Below are positions 60,004 to 64,000 of a stretch of 64,000 bases of DNA, in pieces (the first letter of the stretch is position 1; every line of letters begins with the position of its first letter). The notes under the pieces were generated by a model. That model did no database searches and was not told the origin of the DNA. It was given only the letters and a program-made list of their open reading frames with translations. Position numbers and translations under genes: made by a program. The stretch lies in assembly GCF_031628175.1 (NCBI RefSeq), contig NZ_JAVLVT010000001.1, forward strand, positions 496,001 to 560,000, in the 5' to 3' direction. The DNA is from Lipingzhangella_A rawalii (GTDB lineage: Bacteria > Actinomycetota > Actinomycetes > Streptosporangiales > Streptosporangiaceae).

Positions 60004-62178
60004 ATGGGCGGTGTGCGGGAACAGGCTGGTCAGGCGGATGACGCGGGACGGGGGCCGTCCACCGACCGAACAGCGCGGTCGCACGGCTCCAGGCAGCACA
60101 GCGACGCGGCTGTGACACAGTCGCCACCCCCGGCGGGGCGGCGGCGGGTTCGAATGCCCGAACGGCCCCGCCCTCGCATCGACCTCCAGGCCGTGTTTGG
60201 TCTGGCCTCGGGGGACTGGGACTGGCGGCTGGGGATCCGGGCTGCCGTGGCCATGGGGGTGGCGTTCGCGGTTGCGGCCGCGCTCGTTGAGCCGGCCGCG
60301 GGCGTGGTCGCCGCGCTGGGCTCGTTCACCGTGCTGTACGAACGCAGCACCCCCTACGCTCGGCGGGCGGTCACGCTCAGTTGGGTCGCCGTGGGGTTCG
60401 TTGTCTGTGTGGCGATCGGTTCGTTGAGCGCCTCCCTCTCGCCCTGGCTGGGGGCCCTGGCGATCGGTGGGGTGGCGGGGCTGGCGACGTGGGTGTGCCA
60501 GTCGCTGCGGGTGGACAAGCCCGCCGCGTTCATGTTCATTCTGGTCTGCGCGATCGCCACGATCATGCCGGGCGGGGTGGCTGCACTGCCCACACATGTG
60601 GGCTTGGCGGCGCTGGGTGCGGGCGTGGGCTGGGTCACCTCCATGTCCGGGGCCCTAGTGGGGAGCCGCCAGCCCGAGTTCGACGCGGTCAGCCACGCGT
60701 TCCGGGAGATCGCGGAGCTTATGCGGGCCGTGGGCACCACGCGGTTCGATCATGCCCAGCATGAGGCTTCGGTTGCGGTGGCCGAAGCCTGGCGGGTCAT
60801 GCTCCTCGCACAGACCCGCGGCTACCGTGACACTCCGGCCGCGGCGCGGCTGCGCGCCCTGCTGCGGTGGGTGTCTGACATCCATCTCAGCCTCACGGAT
60901 CTGGCGTTGGCCCGCCACGAGCCGATGCCGGATGAGGTCGCGGCCTTCTGTGAGCAACTCGCCACCGCGGTGGCGCGGCCACAGCTGGCCCCGGCGGGTG
61001 AGGACCTGGATGCGTTGCGCCACGGTTTGCGGCCCCGCACGGCCCAGGCGCGGGTCTATAGCGCACTGTCGCGGGCGGCGCAGGTCGCCGGACGGGAGGA
61101 GCACGATGCGCAGGGGCCGGGACTGCACCTGCACGACCGTCGGTATCCGCCGGTGTGGGATGCGCTGCGGTCCGGACTGCGTACCGACAATCTGATTCGG
61201 CCGACTGCGCTGCGTATGGCCATCACGGTGGCCGCCGCGGGTGTGGTGGGCCTGGCGCTGGACCTGGAACGGTTCTATTGGATCTCACTGACTGCCGCGA
61301 CCGTGCTCCAGGGCGGCAATGTGGTCCTGACCGCCAACCGCTCCACCCAGCGAAGCCTGGGAACGATCGTTGGGGTGTTCATCGCGGTGGGCATCCTGGC
61401 TCAGCATCCCCCACTGTGGGCGGTGATCGCCATTGCCGCCGTGGCGCACGGGCTGGCGCAGGCCACGATGCCGCGCAACTTCCTGTACGCCTCAATTCTG
61501 CTGACCCCGATGGCGCTGATCCTGGCCTACACGGCCCAGCCGTACCCGGTGGCCGAGCTGGCCCAGGACCGGGTCGTGGACACCGTTCTGGGGGCCGTCG
61601 TCGGGGTGGCCGGGGCGCTGTTGCTGTGGCGCAGCGCCTCGGCGGCACGCCTGCCGCAGGTGATCGACGAGGTTGTGCAGCAGGCACGGACGACCGTCGC
61701 CGCGGTCCTCGACCCTGAGGAGCCGATCTCCCCGCGCCGGGCGTACCAGCTACGTCGGGATCTACGGGGCGCGCTGTTGAGTCTGCGCGGGGTGTATGAG
61801 AGCGCGATCGGCGACGTTCCGCGCGCACGGGGCACCCAGCCGCTATGGCCGGTGGTGATCGCCACCCAACGGGTGGGATACCTCGCCCTGGCCATGCTCG
61901 CGCAGTCCGACCCGCCCCCGGCGTCCTACATCACCCGTCAGCGCGTGGATCTCGCGTTTGCGGAGCTGGCCTCGGCGCTGCGGGAACGACGCAGCCCGCG
62001 CCTGGGGGCGTTGCCGCGGTTAACCGACTATCCGCGACTCCAGATGGAGTTGCGGGCGCTGGCACAGTCGATGCGTACCGCTGTGGCGGAGGACGAGCAC
62101 ACCGCTGCGCTGGAACGCCAGCGCCGCGAGCAGCAGGAGCAGCGGCGGGCCCGGGAAGAGCCCGACGCGGACCTGTGA
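60004..62178 (+). CDS. FUSC-family membrane protein
   Basis: Up to 724 residues from the ATG at 60004; later starts (GTG at 60112) are possible because the first 55 residues are disordered. Two blocks of membrane helices (about 75-215 and 395-545) flank a cytoplasmic region, and each block has a FUSC-like segment: GVVAALGSFTVLYERSTPYAR in the first, and FYWISLTAATVLQGGN with NRSTQRSLGTIVGV in the second. The C-terminal 180 residues are helical and charged. Such proteins resemble aromatic acid exporters. Substrate unknown. Confidence 0.85.
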   Translation: MGGVREQAGQADDAGRGPSTDRTARSHGSRQHSDAAVTQSPPPAGRRRVRMPERPRPRIDLQAVFGLASGDWDWRLGIRAAVAMGVAFAVAAALVEPAAGVVAALGSFTVLYERSTPYARRAVTLSWVAVGFVVCVAIGSLSASLSPWLGALAIGGVAGLATWVCQSLRVDKPAAFMFILVCAIATIMPGGVAALPTHVGLAALGAGVGWVTSMSGALVGSRQPEFDAVSHAFREIAELMRAVGTTRFDHAQHEASVAVAEAWRVMLLAQTRGYRDTPAAARLRALLRWVSDIHLSLTDLALARHEPMPDEVAAFCEQLATAVARPQLAPAGEDLDALRHGLRPRTAQARVYSALSRAAQVAGREEHDAQGPGLHLHDRRYPPVWDALRSGLRTDNLIRPTALRMAITVAAAGVVGLALDLERFYWISLTAATVLQGGNVVLTANRSTQRSLGTIVGVFIAVGILAQHPPLWAVIAIAAVAHGLAQATMPRNFLYASILLTPMALILAYTAQPYPVAELAQDRVVDTVLGAVVGVAGALLLWRSASAARLPQVIDEVVQQARTTVAAVLDPEEPISPRRAYQLRRDLRGALLSLRGVYESAIGDVPRARGTQPLWPVVIATQRVGYLALAMLAQSDPPPASYITRQRVDLAFAELASALRERRSPRLGALPRLTDYPRLQMELRALAQSMRTAVAEDEHTAALERQRREQQEQRRAREEPDADL

Positions 62179-62202
62179 GAGCTGGTGGCTCCGGGCCGGG
62201 GC

Positions 62203-62880
62203 TCAGGTGGTGGCGAGGGTGGCGAATGCCCGCACGGGGAAGGTGCCCATACCGCGTACCTTGGCGGGGACGGCGAAGAACTCAAAGCCCTGCCTTGGCA
62301 GCTGGTCGAGCAGGCACAGGTGTTCCACGACCGGGATACCGGCCGCGAGCAGGATGGAGTGGGCGGGGCGTTCCCCTTCGGGGGCCGCGGTGTCGTCGAT
62401 GTTGACCGCATCGATTCCGACGAGTTGGGCGCCGGCGTCGGCGAGGGCCTGAGCGCCCTGCGCGGTCAGGTAGGGGTGGTCCGCGGATCCGTAGCGCTCG
62501 GTACGCCAGTTGCGGTCCCAGCCGGTGCGCAGCAGCACGGCGCGTCCGGCCACGGCGCTGGTGTCGATGTGTTCGGGGGTGAATGCCCGACCCGCGTCGG
62601 CCGGGAGGTCGATCACGGTGCCGGGAAGGGCGGCGATGCGATCCAGGGCAACGTCGGCCACGTCGGCGCCGTTGCGGTACCGGTGGGCGGGGGTGTCGAG
62701 ATAGGTGCCGGTGTTGGCGACCATGGTGATGCGGGCGATCTGGAACTCGGTGCCGGGGGCGTAGGTGGCGTGGGAGTCCTCGAAACTGACGTGGTCGTCG
62801 ATCACCGGACCGGGCAGGCCCGGATAGGTGGTCATTCCGGCCGAGATCTGGTGGCTGAGGTCCAACAGTTGGGTGGCCAC
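62203..62880 (-). CDS. cyclase-family protein (kynurenine formamidase-like fold)
   Basis: 225 residues, ATG start. It begins LLDLSHQISAGMTTYPGLPG as in the metal-dependent cyclase/formamidase family. The signature HxGTHxDxPxH reads NTGTYLDTPAHRY: the first two His ligands are Asn and Tyr, while Asp and the last His remain. GIDAVNIDDT and VEHLCLLDQLP complete the fold. It could be a divergent hydrolase or an inactive relative; it is a possible but weak candidate for the missing formamidase of the kynurenine pathway. Confidence 0.85.
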   Translation of the reverse strand: MATQLLDLSHQISAGMTTYPGLPGPVIDDHVSFEDSHATYAPGTEFQIARITMVANTGTYLDTPAHRYRNGADVADVALDRIAALPGTVIDLPADAGRAFTPEHIDTSAVAGRAVLLRTGWDRNWRTERYGSADHPYLTAQGAQALADAGAQLVGIDAVNIDDTAAPEGERPAHSILLAAGIPVVEHLCLLDQLPRQGFEFFAVPAKVRGMGTFPVRAFATLATT

Positions 62881-63032
62881 GGCACATTCCCCCGTCTCTG
62901 TGTTCGCGCCTGGATGCCTGCGTCACGATAGCGAAGGAGGATACGGCGGGGGGCGGTGGGGCCAGTACCATCGTGGCGGCCCGCCGAAACCGGTGGGCGT
63001 GTGGTGCAGTCAGGTGGAGTGAGGGAGTGCAG

Positions 63033-63731
63033 GTGTCGCTGTACAGTGCGGCGAAGGTTGTGGTGAAGCCGACCACACAGCTGTTGTGGCAACCCCGCGT
63101 CGAGGGGGTGCACCACGTGCCCCGGCAGGGACCGGTGATTCTCGCCTCGAACCATCTCTCACTGCTCGACCCGCTGTTCATCGGGGTGGCGGCACCGCGG
63201 GAGTGCATCTTTGTGGCCAAGCAGGAGCTGTTTGCCGGCTCCACGCTGCCGCGGCGCACCGTCACCACGGTGCTGCGGGCCTTGGGGCAGCTTCCGGTGG
63301 ACCGTCGGCCCGGTGCCGGGGCGCGGGCGGCGATGGACTCCAGTCTGAACGTGCTCAACGACCGCCGGGTGCTCGTGGTGTTCCCGGAGGGGAGCCGTTC
63401 CCCGGACGGGCGGCTGCACCGGGGGCACACGGGGTTGGCGTGGCTGGCGCTCACGGCGCAGGCACCGGTGGTTCCCGTGGCTCTGGCCGCTACGCAGCAC
63501 ATCCTGCCCGATGGGCGCTTCGTTCCCCGGTTGAACCGGGTGGGGGTGCGGTTTGGCCCGGCGGTGGACCTGAGTGCCTGGGCAGGCCAGGCAGGTCGGG
63601 CCCGCGCCCGGCGGGAGGCCACGGACACGATCATGACGGCGATCCAGCGGTTGTCGAATCAGGAGCAGGTGCCGCGCTACGCGGCGTCGGTCAAGGCCGA
63701 GGTGGAGGCGGGGGCGGCGACGTCCGGGTGA
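63033..63731 (+). CDS. 1-acyl-sn-glycerol-3-phosphate acyltransferase (PlsC family)
   Basis: 232 residues from the GTG at 63033, five bases after GAGGGAG. Membrane-associated acyltransferase of phospholipid synthesis. Motif I NHLSLLD (HX4D) is intact, followed by FVAKQELF, VDRRPGAGARAAMDSSL, motif III FPEGSRSPDGRL and motif IV VPVALAATQ. Acyl preference cannot be read. Confidence 0.93.
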   Translation: MSLYSAAKVVVKPTTQLLWQPRVEGVHHVPRQGPVILASNHLSLLDPLFIGVAAPRECIFVAKQELFAGSTLPRRTVTTVLRALGQLPVDRRPGAGARAAMDSSLNVLNDRRVLVVFPEGSRSPDGRLHRGHTGLAWLALTAQAPVVPVALAATQHILPDGRFVPRLNRVGVRFGPAVDLSAWAGQAGRARARREATDTIMTAIQRLSNQEQVPRYAASVKAEVEAGAATSG

Positions 63732-63860
63732 GGATGGGACCGCGGGCCGGGCGGCGATGTGGGAGTTGCCACGTATCGTGTGCCCAGTTCGGGAACACAA
63801 GCCGGGCTGGATGCGTTACAGTCGCTGGTGGCCGGTGTGGTAGCAAGTGTCCCCCGGGCC

Positions 63861-64000
63861 TCACCTCACGCCTTCGCGGAATACCGCGTCCGTTCGGCCC
63901 CGCGGGTCGGGCGTACGGCCTTCGGAGCCGCGTTGTGCCACGCGCCGAGAGGCGACCGCCACACCGGCCACCACCGTCTTCTGTGTCCCCCGCTGCATGT
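63861..64000 (-). CDS. possible C-terminal end of a leftward gene (partial)
   Basis: An open frame entering from the right edge runs about 46 codons on the minus strand (contains TVVAGVAVASRRVAQRGSE) to a TGA at 63861-63863. It has the third-position GC bias of real genes, but it is short, has no recognisable motif and may be chance. Bases 63732-63860 between it and the PlsC gene hold nothing I can identify. Confidence 0.3.
   Translation of the reverse strand, partial: MQRGTQKTVVAGVAVASRRVAQRGSEGRTPDPRGRTDAVFREGVR

Noticed and set aside
63732..63860. RNA gene after the PlsC gene
   Set aside because: GC-rich with short complementarities only; no tRNA or known RNA structure is visible.

Overview
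The window is a high-GC actinomycete chromosome segment. GTG starts are common, third codon positions are strongly C/G biased, and it carries a DnaE1-type replicative polymerase, DtxR/IdeR-type iron boxes, a DUF1876 protein and a family 2 encapsulin. I suspect Nocardiopsaceae or a related family, but that placement is inference. I see no rRNA, tRNA, CRISPR array, insertion sequence or prophage.

Layout. 0-2.2 kb: end of a ferric-siderophore import operon (two FecCD permeases) and an iron-box-controlled siderophore reductase. 2.2-9.3 kb: dimethylargininase, RidA protein, membrane pseudokinase, aldo/keto reductase, RlpA-like protein, and a flavin amine oxidase behind a perfect 15+2+15 operator. 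9.6-15 kb: membrane protein, tyrosine recombinase, dnaE. 15-18.3 kb: small hypotheticals, ankyrin protein, Nudix hydrolase. 18.4-25.6 kb: a tight five-gene cluster (coiled-coil protein, ClpB-D2-like AAA+ ATPase, radical SAM enzyme, FHA protein with a Cys/His N-terminus, polytopic Ser/Thr kinase). This is my main candidate for an undescribed system. 25.6-30.1 kb: Lrp regulator divergent from tryptophan dioxygenase, kynureninase and a DUF885 hydrolase. 30.1-35.7 kb: leftward run with zinc-ribbon protein, sulfotransferase, alpha/beta hydrolase, exonuclease III, second tyrosine recombinase and a membrane acyltransferase-like protein. 35.7-36.5 kb: non-coding, with a perfect 16-bp inverted repeat. 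36.5-39.3 kb: two-domain acyltransferase and an AMP-forming ligase with an altered P-loop. 39.3-44.2 kb: MoxR-DUF58-vWA operon ending in a double Nudix gene, with a divergent protein that resembles an isolated kinase N-lobe on a membrane anchor.

44.3-46.7 kb: polyprenyl synthase plus a family 2B (cNMP-domain) encapsulin shell gene broken by a one-base frameshift. 47.2-52.4 kb: DUF1876 protein, SDR, two methyltransferases, a CNNM/CorC pair. 52.7-57.3 kb: unusual 607-residue membrane protein, EamA exporter, divergent LysR regulator, GNAT. 57.5-63.7 kb: orphan siderophore-binding lipoprotein with its own iron box and a frameshift, coiled-coil protein, FUSC protein, cyclase-family protein and PlsC acyltransferase.

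Themes. Iron uptake appears at both ends under the same predicted regulator. Kinase-fold proteins recur: one with key catalytic residues intact, one pseudokinase, one apparent N-lobe. Two genes are interrupted by single small indels, which may be real decay or sequencing error. All functions are inferred from motifs read by eye; no database search was possible.
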